Shown one piece after another: positions 25,102-34,563 of a stretch of DNA of 64,000 bases. The notes beneath the pieces are model-generated. The model had not been told where the DNA came from. It made no database searches and saw nothing but the letters and a program-made list of their open reading frames with translations. Origin of the DNA: Martelella limonii (GTDB taxonomy: Bacteria; Pseudomonadota; Alphaproteobacteria; Rhizobiales; Rhizobiaceae). The DNA is taken from assembly GCF_013344475.1 (NCBI RefSeq), contig NZ_JABUOU010000001.1, positions 744,001 to 808,000 on the forward strand, read 5' to 3'. Positions within the stretch are counted from its first letter, which is position 1. Every line of letters starts with the position of its first letter. The translations under genes were made by a program, and so were the position numbers.

Positions 25102-27435
25102 TCAGTTTCTCAAGGGTTTGCCGGTTTCGATGATGCTCTCGAACCGGTCGAGCGTCTTCGTGTTCCTCACCAGGCGCATGAAGCTGTCATGCTCCAGTTC
25201 GAGGATGGACTCCTCATCCATCCTGTCGACGATATCGGTATCGCCGCCGGTCAGAACCGTTGCCAGTTCGCGCGCGACCGTCAGGTCGTGCGGCGTGGCG
25301 ATGCCGCGCCGTGCAAAGCCTTCGGCAGCCATTTCGAGCGCGATCTTTCCGGACGGTCCAGGCAGAACGATCTCCTGCGGTTCGGGCGGCTGATAGCCTT
25401 CGACCATGGCGAGCGCCTTGGCCTTGGCATCCGCCAGAAGCCGGTAGCGGTTCATCGTGACGCTATCATCCTTGCGCAGGAACAGAAGATCCTTCGCCTC
25501 GTCGGCCGATTTCGCTACCGTTGCGGTCGAGAGCATCTCGAATACCTTGGCCGTAGCGGGCATCGGGCCCTTGGGGGCTGCCGGATTGTTCTGCCAGCGG
25601 GTCAGCATTTCCCGGCAACCGCCCCAGGCGGGCACAAGCCCGACGCCGCATTCGACAAGGCCGATATAGGTTTCGGCATGGGCCTGCACCGCATCGGCGT
25701 GGAGTACGATCTCGCAGCCGCCGCCAAGCGCCATGCCGGAGGGTGCCGCGACCACGGGGAAAGGTGCGTATTTCATCTTGGTGTAGGTCTGCTGGCCGGC
25801 GCTCACCAGTTTCTCGATCTCGCCCCAGGCCGCAATATTGGCGGCGAAGAGCGCGAGGCCGAGATTGGCGCCAACGGAGAAGTTGGTGCCCTCGTTGTAA
25901 ATGACGAGCGCCTTGTAGCGTTTCTTGACGAGCGAAATCGTCTTGTCGAGCAGCGCCATGATCTGTTCGTCCATGGCGTTTGCCTTCGAAGTGAATTCGA
26001 AGCAGACGACGCCGTCACCGATATCCCAGAGCGAGGCCGAACCGTTCTTGAGCAAGGGCTCGCTGACGCGCTTGATGTCTTCAAGCATCAGCACGCCTTC
26101 GGGACGCTCGATATCGCGGTAGCTGCCATCCGACTGGAGCGCCTGACGCTTGCCGTCCTCGATCCGGTAGAAGGTGCGATCGCCGACCTTTTCGAGGAGT
26201 TCCGGAACAGGAATATTTTCCTCACGCATCCTGGAGACGAGCCACGGCGCACCGATCATGTCGATCAGTTCGAACGGTCCCCAGCGCCAGTTATAGCCAA
26301 GCCGCATCACCTCATCGATCGCAGCGATGTCATCGGCAGCGTCACCGACGAGGCTTGCCGCATAAGAGAGCGTATTGGCCATGACGCCGAAGGCGTAGCG
26401 CCCGATCGGCCCCTTGATCTCCATAACCTGGCGCGGCTTGCGCGCAGCCTTCAGCGCACCGCTTTCTGCCTTGGCGGATGTGCGGTACCGGCCACTGTCG
26501 AGCTCGATCGCCTCCTTTATCTTCTGGCCGCCCTCGCGGTTCAGCCGGTAGAAACCGCCCTTGCCCTTGCGGCCGGTATAACCGTCGGCAATCATCTTGT
26601 TGACAAGCGGAAGATCACGGTTGGTCGCGTGAAACATGTCGCCTTCAGGAAGCGAGCTCTTCAGGCTGGCACCGATATGCGGCATCAGGTCGAGGCCGAC
26701 GAGATCGATCAGGCCGAAAATGCCGGTTTTCGGAATGCCGAACGGCTTGCCCATCACCGCATCTGCCTCTTCGACCGTCAGCCCCTCTTCGATGGCCTTG
26801 AGAACGCCGAGCTGGATCCAGGTGACGCCGAGCCGGTTGGCGACGAAGCCGGGGCGGTCGTTGCACAGGACGACGCTCTTGCCGAGCTTGCGATCGGCAA
26901 AATCGGTCACGGCAGCCGCAAGTCCCGCATCCGTGGCCGGACCCGTCACCAGTTCCATCAGCCGCATGTAGCGCGGCGGATTGAAGAAATGGGTGATCAT
27001 GAAATCACGGACGAACGCCTCCGGCATGCCTTCAACAAGCTGGGCAAGCGGAATGGTCGACGTGTTCGACGAAATCGCGGTGCCCGTCCGGCGCACCGCA
27101 TCGATCTTGCGATAAAGCGCCTTCTTGACCTCGAGCTTCTCGACAACGACCTCGATGATCCAGTCGACGCCTGCAAGCTTGTCGAGATCGTCCTCGATAT
27201 TGCCGGTTTCAACGAGCCTCATCGCCCGCTTCGACATGAACGGCGCCGGATCGGCCTTTTTCATCTTCGCGACCGCGGTTTCCGCGATCACGCTGCGGTT
27301 GGATGCACCTTCCGGCACGATATCGAGCAGCAGCACCTTGTGGCCGGCATTGGCCACCTGGGCTGCAATGCCCGATCCCATCACGCCGGCGCCGATGACG
27401 GCGACGGTGTTGATCTCAAATCCGTTCTCAGACAT
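25102..27435 (-). CDS. 3-hydroxyacyl-CoA dehydrogenase/enoyl-CoA hydratase fusion (FadN-like order)
   Basis: A 777-residue bifunctional beta-oxidation enzyme, starting at ATG 27435, one base overlapping the thiolase stop. The dehydrogenase comes first: V-A-V-I-G-A-G-V-M-G-S-G (NAD fold, about 9-20) and I-T-H-F-F-N-P-P with the catalytic His. The hydratase comes second: F-S-V-G-A-N-L-G-L and P-S-G-M-A-L-G-G-G-C-E-I-V, then E-C-G-V-G-L-V-P-A-W-G-G. This order is opposite to E. coli FadB and like the FadN type. It performs hydration and oxidation of enoyl-CoA in the cytoplasm. Confidence 0.95.
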   Translation of the reverse strand: MSENGFEINTVAVIGAGVMGSGIAAQVANAGHKVLLLDIVPEGASNRSVIAETAVAKMKKADPAPFMSKRAMRLVETGNIEDDLDKLAGVDWIIEVVVEKLEVKKALYRKIDAVRRTGTAISSNTSTIPLAQLVEGMPEAFVRDFMITHFFNPPRYMRLMELVTGPATDAGLAAAVTDFADRKLGKSVVLCNDRPGFVANRLGVTWIQLGVLKAIEEGLTVEEADAVMGKPFGIPKTGIFGLIDLVGLDLMPHIGASLKSSLPEGDMFHATNRDLPLVNKMIADGYTGRKGKGGFYRLNREGGQKIKEAIELDSGRYRTSAKAESGALKAARKPRQVMEIKGPIGRYAFGVMANTLSYAASLVGDAADDIAAIDEVMRLGYNWRWGPFELIDMIGAPWLVSRMREENIPVPELLEKVGDRTFYRIEDGKRQALQSDGSYRDIERPEGVLMLEDIKRVSEPLLKNGSASLWDIGDGVVCFEFTSKANAMDEQIMALLDKTISLVKKRYKALVIYNEGTNFSVGANLGLALFAANIAAWGEIEKLVSAGQQTYTKMKYAPFPVVAAPSGMALGGGCEIVLHADAVQAHAETYIGLVECGVGLVPAWGGCREMLTRWQNNPAAPKGPMPATAKVFEMLSTATVAKSADEAKDLLFLRKDDSVTMNRYRLLADAKAKALAMVEGYQPPEPQEIVLPGPSGKIALEMAAEGFARRGIATPHDLTVARELATVLTGGDTDIVDRMDEESILELEHDSFMRLVRNTKTLDRFESIIETGKPLRN

Positions 27436-28571
27436 CAGACACGCTCCAGTATGGTTGCGATGCCCTGTCCGCCGCCGATGCACTGGGTAGCAAGTGCATA
27501 CTTGCCGCCCTCGCGCTGCAACAGCGACGCCGCCTTGCCGACGATGCGTGCGCCGGTGGCGCCAAGCGGGTGGCCAAGGGCGATTGCCCCGCCATCGATA
27601 TTCACCCGATCCGCAGGCAAACCAAGATCGCGGATGCAGGCGAGCGACTGGCTGGCGAAGGCCTCGTTCAATTCGATCACGTCGAGGGCGCCGACATCAA
27701 TGCCGGCGCGTGCCAGCGCCTTGCGGCTCGCGCCGACCGGGCCGATGCCCATGATTTCAGGGTCGCAGCCGCTGATGCCGACAGAGGTCAGGCGGGCAAG
27801 CGGCGTCAGGCCGTTCTTCGATGCATACTCTTCCGAGCACACCAGTACGGCAGACGCGCCGTCGGTGAGCGGCGAAGACGTGCCGGCGGTCACCGAGCCA
27901 TCCTTGGAGAAGGCGGGCTTCAGGCCGGCGAGAACCTCTTCCGTCGTTTCCGGACGGATGCAGCCATCTTCCGAGACCGAGCCGCCCTTTATGCTGATCG
28001 GAACGATCTCGTCCTTCAGCCGGCCTTCCGCGCGTGCGGCAGCAGCCTTTTCGTGGCTCTTTGCGGCGAAGGCTTCCTGTTCCTTGCGGGAGATCTGCCA
28101 TCTGGTCGCGACGTTTTCCGCCGTGTCGCCCATGCCGATATAGGCGCCTGGATCCTTGGCGTAGAGCGCAGGGTTGGGCAGCGGATTGAAGCCGGTCATC
28201 GGCACGCGGCTCATGCTCTCAACGCCCGCGCAGATGAAGGCTTCGCCCGCGCCAAGCTGGATCTGGCCGGCTGCCATGTGGATGGACTGCATGGAGGAGC
28301 CGCAGAAGCGGTTGACAGTGACCCCGCCGACCGATTTCGGCAGTTCCGCCATCAACACCACGAGACGGGCAAGGTTGAAGCCCTGCTCGGCTTCCGGAAA
28401 GGCGCAGCCAAGGATCAGGTCCTCGATATCTTCAGGCTTCACGCCGGTCTTTTCGACCAGCCCGCGCACCACCTGGGCTGCCAGATCATCCGGACGGACA
28501 CGGGCCATTTCGCCCTTGGTTGCAAGTGTGAAAGGCGAGCGCTGATAGCCCGCGATGACGACGTTGGTCAT
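27435..28571 (-). CDS. Acetyl-CoA acyltransferase (beta-ketothiolase)
   Basis: A 378-residue thiolase from ATG 28571, preceded by GGAGGATGTC. The acyl-accepting Cys is in N-R-F-C-G-S-S-M-Q-S-I, about residue 88, and the C-terminal pair is G-H-P-L-G-A-T-G-A-R and C-I-G-G-G-Q-G-I-A. These fit FadA/FadI-type thiolases, which cleave 3-ketoacyl-CoA to acetyl-CoA. It is the first gene of the four-gene operon, so this is where its promoter must act. The class is sure; chain-length preference is not readable. Confidence 0.94.
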   Translation of the reverse strand: MTNVVIAGYQRSPFTLATKGEMARVRPDDLAAQVVRGLVEKTGVKPEDIEDLILGCAFPEAEQGFNLARLVVLMAELPKSVGGVTVNRFCGSSMQSIHMAAGQIQLGAGEAFICAGVESMSRVPMTGFNPLPNPALYAKDPGAYIGMGDTAENVATRWQISRKEQEAFAAKSHEKAAAARAEGRLKDEIVPISIKGGSVSEDGCIRPETTEEVLAGLKPAFSKDGSVTAGTSSPLTDGASAVLVCSEEYASKNGLTPLARLTSVGISGCDPEIMGIGPVGASRKALARAGIDVGALDVIELNEAFASQSLACIRDLGLPADRVNIDGGAIALGHPLGATGARIVGKAASLLQREGGKYALATQCIGGGQGIATILERV

Positions 28572-28893
28572 GACATCCTCCCGAAAAACGCGATGATTTG
28601 ATTTGGAGATAAAACACAAGATGCACCCTGCCCTTCAGGCAGGCGCGTCATGCATGAACGTTTGAAAGAGACCGGACGGAATGCCGGCCCCGACGAAAAG
28701 CCATCCGGACCGCGCCATGCCGAAACCGGCATGCGCCCAACCGATGGGAATTCTTCACTGACCCTGAAATGGCCCGACAGGTTTTGCAGCCATGCCCGGC
28801 GTGAAACGGTTCCGCGTTGGAAATCAACGGGTGCCCGTTTGCTGTTCTTGTGCGCACACGAATGCGGATGTCCCGGCTTGCGGCAAGAGAAGC
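28572..28893. other. Intergenic region upstream of the thiolase operon
   Basis: A 322-bp gap between the MerR stop and the thiolase start, both on the minus strand. It contains a hairpin at 28717-28732 (ATGCCG-AAAC-CGGCAT), a possible end for the fadD-merR transcript, and another at about 28627-28644 (CCTGCC/GGCAGG). I found no clear copy of the GGTGACGTATA element here and no credible small gene. Confidence 0.5.
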
Positions 28894-29322
28894 CTAGCTT
28901 GCGAGCCGGCCGCTGGTCTCTGCCAGCCGCTCCTCGGTTTCGCGTACCACCGTCTTCAACTCCGAAAGGGTAAGATCGATCGCAACCTTCTGTTCCTCCA
29001 GCAGATGAATCCGCTCGTGAACGGCGCGAAGAAGCGTGCGAAGCTGTTCCTGCTGGGTATGATCCGCCTTGTAGAGATCCAGAAACTCCTTGATCTCCTC
29101 CAGCGAGAAACCGAGCCGTTTCCCGCGCAGAATCAGGATCAGCCGCGCGCGGTCGCGCTGCGTGTAGATCCGCGTCTTCCCGGCCCGGCCCGGATTGATC
29201 AAACCCTTGGTTTCGTAAAACCGCAGCGCCCTGGGCGTGAGCCCAAGCTCTTCCGCCAACTGGGTCACGGTGAAAAACTGATCCGCCACGTAAAACCTTC
29301 TCTTTCCTGAACGTTTCACCAT
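28894..29322 (-). CDS. MerR-family regulator, candidate regulator of fatty-acid degradation
   Basis: A 142-residue protein: F-F-T-V-T-Q-L-A-E-E-L-G-L-T-P-R-A-L-R-F-Y-E-T-K-G-L is the MerR winged helix (about 16-42), R-I-Y-T-Q-R-D-R-A-R-L follows, then a coiled coil (about 80-140). There are no cysteine clusters, so it is not a metal sensor; such MerR proteins in proteobacteria (LiuR type) control acyl-CoA breakdown. It begins 14 bp after fadD and shares its transcript. The ribosome site AGGGGACC supports this start. The repeated element at 31152-31162 and 34587-34597 is a candidate binding sequence; that link is inference. Confidence 0.9.
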   Translation of the reverse strand: MVKRSGKRRFYVADQFFTVTQLAEELGLTPRALRFYETKGLINPGRAGKTRIYTQRDRARLILILRGKRLGFSLEEIKEFLDLYKADHTQQEQLRTLLRAVHERIHLLEEQKVAIDLTLSELKTVVRETEERLAETSGRLAS

Positions 29323-29336
29323 AGCGGTCCCCTGTC

Positions 29337-31064
29337 CTATGCGTCAACATGACCATCGGCCTTCCCGGCATTCACCTTTTCGGCATGAGACGACGCTTTT
29401 CGTTCTTCCTCGATCAATTCCTTCTTCGAAAGCTTGCCGATCATGGTTTTCGGCAAGGTGTCGCGGATTTCGATATCGCGCGGCATTTCGATCTTCGAGA
29501 GGCGCGGAACCAGAAACGCATGGAGTTCCTCGACGGTGACCTTTGCGTCCTTGCGCAGCGAAACGAAGGCTTTCGGCCGCTCGCCGCGATAGCTGTCGGA
29601 CACCCCGATCACGATTGCCTCGGCCACCGCTTCGTGCTCGTAAAGCGCTTCCTCGATGACGCGGGGGTAGACGTTGTAGCCCGAGCAGATGATCAGGTCC
29701 TTCAGCCGGTCGACCAGATAAAGATAGCCGTCCTGATCGAGATAGCCGACATCGCCGGTGCGCAGTGCGCCATCCCTGAGGACATGGGCCGTTTCTTCCG
29801 GACGGTTCCAGTAACCGGACATCACCTGCGGCCCACGCACCCAGAGTTCGCCCTTTTCCCCCGTGGGCAGCACAACGGCGGGATTTTCCGAATCGCGGAT
29901 TTCCAGAATGGTGCCCGGCATCGGCAGGCCGGCAGAGCCTGGGCGGCCCGAGCGTCCGTCGAGCGGATTGACGGAGACCACGGGCGAACATTCCGTCAGG
30001 CCGTAGCCTTCGGCAAGCCGGCACCCCGTCAGCTTCTCGAAATCGGCATGCACTTCGGAGGGAAGCGGCGCACCGCCCGAGATGCAGATCTTCAAAGAGG
30101 ACAGATCGATCTTCCGGGTCTGGGCGACGCTGTTGATCGCGCCGTAGATCGTCGGAACCGCCGGAAACAGCGTCGGCTTGCGGCGCTCCATCAGCGGGAT
30201 CAGTTCATCGCGGTTGAAGCGCGGGACCAAAAGCATCGAAGCGCCGATCTGAACGGCGTAGAGCATGCAGACGGTCATGGCGAAGACGTGGAAGAAAGGT
30301 AGGACGCACATCACCATTTCGCTGCCGGCCACCAACAGTCCGCTCTGGTCGCTCTGCGCGATCAGCTGGCGTGCATTGGCAACCAGCGCACCGTGGGAGA
30401 GCATGGCCCCTTTCGGGACGCCCGTGGTCCCGCCGGTATATTGCAGGACGGCAATGTCGGAGGGAGCGATCTCAATTTTCGGAGTACTTCGGCCCTTGCT
30501 CTTTTCCATCAGTGCGTCGAAGCGGATATGACGCTCATCATCGGGGATATGCGCGAGGTCGGACCGCTTGAACAACCGGAACAGAAGCCCCTTCACCTTC
30601 GGCAGCGCGTTTGCCATCGGACAGACGATGACCTGTTTCAAGCCGGTATCGGCAACGACGGAGCCGAGGTTTTTGTAGACCGCATCGAGATCAAGGGTGA
30701 TCATGATCTCGGTTCCGGAATCCCGGATCTGGTCGCGGATCTCGCGGCCGGTATAGAGCGGATTGAAATTGACGACGATGCCGCCAGCTTTCAGAACCGC
30801 AAAAAAGCTGATCACGGAATAGGGGCAGTTGGGAAAGCAGAGGCCGACGCGCGTGCCCTTGCCGACACCGATGCTGGCAAGGCCTGCGGCGAAACTGTCG
30901 ATCCGTGCATTGATTTCGCCATAGGTCCAGACACGATCAAAGAACTCGATCGCGTCCTTGTCAGCGAAACGCGCAACGGATTCTTCGAGCAAAGCCGTCA
31001 GCGTACCGGCCTTCAGCTCATCGGCGCCATCTCCGGCGGCAGCGCTATTCAACACCTCTTCCAC
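29337..31064 (-). CDS. fadD: Long-chain fatty acyl-CoA synthetase
   Basis: A 575-residue AMP-forming enzyme. The P-loop is Q-Y-T-G-G-T-T-G-V-P-K-G (about 215-226). The second core motif is Y-G-L-T-E-C-S-P-V-V. The hinge and adenylate region contain L-R-T-G-D-V-G-Y-L-D and D-R-L-K-D-L-I-I-C-S-G-Y-N-V-Y-P, a FadD-like signature. The catalytic lysine lies in L-P-K-T-M-I-G-K-L-S-K. It activates fatty acids to acyl-CoA at the inner membrane side, feeding the operon at 22943-28571. The adjacent MerR gene is co-transcribed. Confidence 0.93.
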   Translation of the reverse strand: MEEVLNSAAAGDGADELKAGTLTALLEESVARFADKDAIEFFDRVWTYGEINARIDSFAAGLASIGVGKGTRVGLCFPNCPYSVISFFAVLKAGGIVVNFNPLYTGREIRDQIRDSGTEIMITLDLDAVYKNLGSVVADTGLKQVIVCPMANALPKVKGLLFRLFKRSDLAHIPDDERHIRFDALMEKSKGRSTPKIEIAPSDIAVLQYTGGTTGVPKGAMLSHGALVANARQLIAQSDQSGLLVAGSEMVMCVLPFFHVFAMTVCMLYAVQIGASMLLVPRFNRDELIPLMERRKPTLFPAVPTIYGAINSVAQTRKIDLSSLKICISGGAPLPSEVHADFEKLTGCRLAEGYGLTECSPVVSVNPLDGRSGRPGSAGLPMPGTILEIRDSENPAVVLPTGEKGELWVRGPQVMSGYWNRPEETAHVLRDGALRTGDVGYLDQDGYLYLVDRLKDLIICSGYNVYPRVIEEALYEHEAVAEAIVIGVSDSYRGERPKAFVSLRKDAKVTVEELHAFLVPRLSKIEMPRDIEIRDTLPKTMIGKLSKKELIEEERKASSHAEKVNAGKADGHVDA

Positions 31065-31145
31065 GTCTCCTCCTTCTTGCGCGACACCCTCCTCAAGGCT
31101 CTAACACGCGCAATTTTCCTTCGACATGCCCATTACGATATCATA

Positions 31146-31162
31146 TATACGTATACGTCACC
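31146..31162. promoter_or_regulatory. Palindromic operator candidate between fadD and the thioesterase gene
   Basis: TATACGTATACGT (31146-31158) includes the perfect palindrome ACGTATACGT-like core, continuing to TCACC. The 11 bases TATACGTCACC (31152-31162) recur exactly, on the other strand, in front of etfBA at 34587-34597. It lies in a 182-bp divergent region, so one site could control both directions. Confidence 0.6.
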
Positions 31163-31246
31163 TTATTCAAGACTGATGTTGCCGCTTCGAGCAGCGCGCT
31201 GGCAGAATATGGAATATCGTTTCACCGGAAGGGTTTGGGACACGTC

Positions 31247-31807
31247 ATGTATGTTTGGGGAAGACTGATCAGCACGCTTGCCAAGGCGCGGTTTCAACCT
31301 TCCATCCATGGTGTGGATGACATGTCCTCCATTACCCTTCGCGTCTGGCCGCAGGACCTCGACCTCAACTTCCACGTGAATAATGGCAGATATCTGGCCT
31401 TCATGGATATAGGGCGAATGGATCTTTTGTTCCGCACCGGAATTGGCATGAAGATGGTCCGCGAAAAGTGGCAGCCGGTGCTCACAGGCGTAAACGCGCG
31501 CTATCGCCGTTCGCTTGGCGCGTTCCAGCGCTTCACGCTTGAAACGCGGCTTGCGGGGTGGACCGAGACATCGCTGTTCATGGAACACAAGGTCATTGCG
31601 CTGAGCGGCCCTCACAAGGGCGAGGTCGCGGTAACCGCGACGGTTCGCGCCGTGATGCTGAAGGATGGCAGGAAGCTTTCCTCCGCCGATATGCTGTCCG
31701 CCTTCGCGCCGCTTCCCGAAAGTCCGCCATTGCCCGAAGACTATGCCCTGCTGATGTCGCCGGAGGAGCGCGCAAGGGCCGCCAAACAGCCTGACCCCGT
31801 GGTCTGA
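31247..31807 (+). CDS. Hot-dog fold acyl-CoA thioesterase-like protein
   Basis: About 186 residues from ATG 31247, behind GGAAGGG. The hot-dog core has D-L-D-L-N-F-H-V-N-N-G-R-Y-L-A-F-M-D-I-G-R-M-D-L-L (about 38-62), close to 4HBT/THEM6-like thioesterases with an Asn-Asn and an Asp in place. It would hydrolyse an acyl-CoA thioester. It diverges from fadD and shares its control region, and is followed 23 bp on by a nitronate monooxygenase gene. Substrate unknown. Confidence 0.85.
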   Translation: MYVWGRLISTLAKARFQPSIHGVDDMSSITLRVWPQDLDLNFHVNNGRYLAFMDIGRMDLLFRTGIGMKMVREKWQPVLTGVNARYRRSLGAFQRFTLETRLAGWTETSLFMEHKVIALSGPHKGEVAVTATVRAVMLKDGRKLSSADMLSAFAPLPESPPLPEDYALLMSPEERARAAKQPDPVV

Positions 31808-31830
31808 GATATCCGAGGAGGAGGAAACTC

Positions 31831-32751
31831 ATGTTGAACACGACATCGCTTCCGGCGCGCCTGCGTCTGCCGGTGATCGCCGCCCCGATGTTTCTGGCCT
31901 CCGGGCCGCAACTCGTGACCGCCTGCTGCCGCGCCGGCATCTGCGGCACCTTTCCCGCACTCAACCAGCGCACGAGCGACGGCTTTGCCCTCTGGCTGGA
32001 CGAGATCGCGGGAGCGCTTGACGATGACGACAATGCCGCGCCTTACGGCGTGAACCTGATCGTGCACAAAACCAATGCCCGGCTCCAGGCAGACCTGGAG
32101 ATCACCATCCGGCACAAGGTGCCGCTGGTGATCACCTCGCTCGGCGCGGTCAGGGAACTGGTGGATGCCGTGCATTCCTATGGCGGGCTGGTGTTTCACG
32201 ATGTCACCAACCGGCGCCATGCGGAAAAGGCGGTGGAGGCAGGCGTCGACGGCATCATTGCCGTGGCGGCCGGGGCCGGAGGGCACGCCGGGACGCTGAG
32301 CCCGTTTGCGCTTGTCTCGGAAATCCGCTCGTTCTTTTCGGGACCGATCGCGCTCTCCGGCGCCATCTCCACCGGCGCGCACATCGCAGCCGCCCGCGCG
32401 CTCGGCGCGGATTTCGCCTATATCGGCACCCGCTTCCTCGCCACGGAGGAAGCGATCGCGCCGGAGGGCCACAAGCGGATGATCGTTGATGGAAGCGCTG
32501 CCGATATAATCTACACGCCAGCAATTTCAGGCGTTCCCGCCAATTTTTTGAAGCCCAGCATTGTTGCGGCAGGGCTCGACCCAGACGACCTGCCTGCCCA
32601 TCAGGCCATGGATCTCGGATCGGAAGCCAAGGCCTGGAAGACGGTCTGGTCGGCCGGTCAGGGGATCGGGGCGATTGACGACATTCCGTCGGTCGGAGCG
32701 CTCGTTGACCGGCTTGATGCGGAATACCGGGCGGCCTGCGCGCGGCTCTGA
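31831..32751 (+). CDS. Nitronate monooxygenase family flavoprotein
   Basis: A 306-residue TIM-barrel FMN protein. L-P-V-I-A-A-P-M-F-L-A-S-G-P at the N-terminus, V-N-L-I-V, and V-A-A-G-A-G-G-H-A-G (phosphate loop with the expected catalytic His) are NMO/2-nitropropane dioxygenase hallmarks; A-L-G-A-D-F-A-Y-I-G-T-R-F-L-A-T-E-E-A is the second phosphate site. It oxidises nitronates; relatives include FabK enoyl reductases, but here the GGHAG wording favours NMO. The ribosome site is strong (GAGGAGGAA). It may share a transcript with the thioesterase; what links them to fatty-acid genes is not clear. Confidence 0.88.
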   Translation: MLNTTSLPARLRLPVIAAPMFLASGPQLVTACCRAGICGTFPALNQRTSDGFALWLDEIAGALDDDDNAAPYGVNLIVHKTNARLQADLEITIRHKVPLVITSLGAVRELVDAVHSYGGLVFHDVTNRRHAEKAVEAGVDGIIAVAAGAGGHAGTLSPFALVSEIRSFFSGPIALSGAISTGAHIAAARALGADFAYIGTRFLATEEAIAPEGHKRMIVDGSAADIIYTPAISGVPANFLKPSIVAAGLDPDDLPAHQAMDLGSEAKAWKTVWSAGQGIGAIDDIPSVGALVDRLDAEYRAACARL

Positions 32752-32771
32752 CGCCATCCGGACAAAGCAAA

Positions 32772-32799
32772 GCCGGCCGGAACCATCGCTCCGGCCGGC
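32772..32799. terminator. Bidirectional hairpin between nmo and etfA
   Basis: A 10-bp perfect stem (GCCGGCCGGA / TCCGGCCGGC), 8-base loop, between two convergent genes. On the minus strand it is followed by TTTGCTTTGTC. Confidence 0.7.
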
Positions 32800-32813
32800 A
32801 TGTCGCTGGAGAT

Positions 32814-33740
32814 TCAGAGCTTTTCGGTCAGTTCCGGAACGGCATCGAAGAGGTCGGCGACGAGGCCATAATCGGCAATCTGGAAGATCGGCGCTTCCTC
32901 GTCCTTGTTGATCGCGACGATCACCTTGCTGTCCTTCATGCCGGCCAGATGCTGGATCGCGCCGGAAATGCCGCAGGCGATGTAGAGATCCGGCGCCACG
33001 ACCTTGCCGGTCTGGCCGACCTGCCAGTCGTTCGGCGCATAGCCCGAATCGACGGCCGCACGCGAGGCACCGACGGCTGCGCCAAGCTTGTCCGCAAGCT
33101 TCTCGATGATCGCAAACTGTTCGGACGAGCCGACGCCGCGACCCCCGGAAACCACGATGCGCGCGGACGTCAGTTCGGGCCGGTCGTTTTCGGCCACCTT
33201 GTCGGCGACCCATTCGGAAGCGACCGTTGCGTCCGGTGCGCCTGCCTGTTCGACAGGCGCCGCAGCGCCCTCGCCCGCAGCCTCGAAACCCGAGGTGCGG
33301 ATGGTGACGACCCGGACCGGATCGCGCGATTTGACCGTCTGGATCGCATTGCCCGCATAGATCGGCCGATCAAAGGTCTCTGCGTCGATGACGGCGGTGA
33401 CGTCGGAGATGATCATCACGTCGAGCCTGGCCGCAACGCGGGGCAGGATGTTCTTGCCATCGCTGGTCGCAGGCGCCGCGATGACGTCGTAACCGTCGGA
33501 AAGCGTGACGATCAGTTCGGCAGTCGCTTCCGCGAGACGATGGGAAAGCGCGTCGCTTTCGGCAACCAGCACCTTCGATACACCCTCGATGCATGCCGCC
33601 TCGTTCGCGGCGGCAGAAAGGCCTGCGCCTGCAAGCAGGAGGGTGACATCGCCGAGGCCGGAGACAGCCTTGACCGCGCGCGCGGTCGCATCGCGCACCA
33701 GTGTGTTGCCGCTGGTTTCGGCAAGCAGCAGAACGGACAT
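32814..33740 (-). CDS. etfA: Electron transfer flavoprotein alpha subunit
   Basis: About 308 residues from ATG 33740. The C-terminal FAD domain is unmistakable: [48 protein letters not shown], and [10 protein letters not shown]. It carries electrons from acyl-CoA dehydrogenases to ETF-ubiquinone oxidoreductase. The start overlaps the etfB stop by one base. Hence it supports beta-oxidation and branched-chain amino acid breakdown, both encoded nearby. Confidence 0.97.
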   Translation of the reverse strand: MSVLLLAETSGNTLVRDATARAVKAVSGLGDVTLLLAGAGLSAAANEAACIEGVSKVLVAESDALSHRLAEATAELIVTLSDGYDVIAAPATSDGKNILPRVAARLDVMIISDVTAVIDAETFDRPIYAGNAIQTVKSRDPVRVVTIRTSGFEAAGEGAAAPVEQAGAPDATVASEWVADKVAENDRPELTSARIVVSGGRGVGSSEQFAIIEKLADKLGAAVGASRAAVDSGYAPNDWQVGQTGKVVAPDLYIACGISGAIQHLAGMKDSKVIVAINKDEEAPIFQIADYGLVADLFDAVPELTEKL

Positions 33741-34501
33741 CACAATACCCCCGCTTCGGTTTTCAGCTTCTCGATCAGCGCATCGACGGTGGCGACCTTG
33801 ATGCCGCCCTTGCGCCCTTCCGGCTCGCGCGTGCGCAGGATTTCAAGGCGAGGCGACAGATCGACGCCGTAATCGGCCGCGGTCTTTTCCTCCAGCGGTT
33901 TCTTCTTCGCCTTCATGATGTTGGGAAGCGAGGCGTAGCGCGGCTCGTTGAGGCGCAGATCCGTGGTGATGATCGCCGGCAGTGCGACCGAAATCGTCTG
34001 CAGTCCGCCATCGACTTCGCGCGTCACCTCGGCCTTGCCATCTGAAATCTCGACTTTCGAGGCAAAGGTGGCCTGCGGCCATCCCAGAAGGGCCGCCAAC
34101 ATCTGGCCGGTCGCGTTCATGTCGTTGTCGATCGCCTGCTTGCCCGCGATCACCAGATCTGCCTTTTCGGCATCGATCACGCCTTTCAGCAGCTTGGCAA
34201 CGGCAAGCGGCTCGATGTCCGTGGCGGCGTTTTCCGCGGCGACGATCAGGATCGCGCGGTCAGCCCCCATGGCGAGCGCCGTGCGCAGCGTTTCCTGCGC
34301 CTGACGAACGCCGATGGATACGACGATCACCTCTTCGGCGACGCCCTTCTCCTTCAGCCGGATCGCTTCTTCCACCGCGATCTCGTCGAAAGGGTTCATC
34401 GACATCTTGACGTTGGCGAGATCGGGACCGGAACCATCCGGCTTCACCCGCACCTTCACATTGTAATCGATCACCCGCTTGACGGGCACCAGCACGCGCA
34501 T
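33740..34501 (-). CDS. etfB: Electron transfer flavoprotein beta subunit
   Basis: A 253-residue protein from ATG 34501, chosen because GGAGGAGA precedes it and [12 protein letters not shown] is the canonical N-terminus. [17 protein letters not shown] and the AMP-binding [16 protein letters not shown] are present, then [14 protein letters not shown] (ETF beta signature). It forms the heterodimer with EtfA. A duplicated palindrome upstream (34564-34603) likely controls the pair. Confidence 0.97.
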   Translation of the reverse strand: MRVLVPVKRVIDYNVKVRVKPDGSGPDLANVKMSMNPFDEIAVEEAIRLKEKGVAEEVIVVSIGVRQAQETLRTALAMGADRAILIVAAENAATDIEPLAVAKLLKGVIDAEKADLVIAGKQAIDNDMNATGQMLAALLGWPQATFASKVEISDGKAEVTREVDGGLQTISVALPAIITTDLRLNEPRYASLPNIMKAKKKPLEEKTAADYGVDLSPRLEILRTREPEGRKGGIKVATVDALIEKLKTEAGVL

Positions 34502-34563
34502 GACAGCATCTCCTCCGCTTTTCAGGCAAACGGCCTCACTCAAACCCGCCTGCCCACAGATTC

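Noticed and set aside
25066-28143. A 1025-codon open frame on the plus strand across the beta-oxidation operon
   Set aside because: It is antisense to three well-supported genes with clear motifs; long opposite frames are expected at this GC content and its residues are low-complexity Arg/Gly/His-rich with no family motif.
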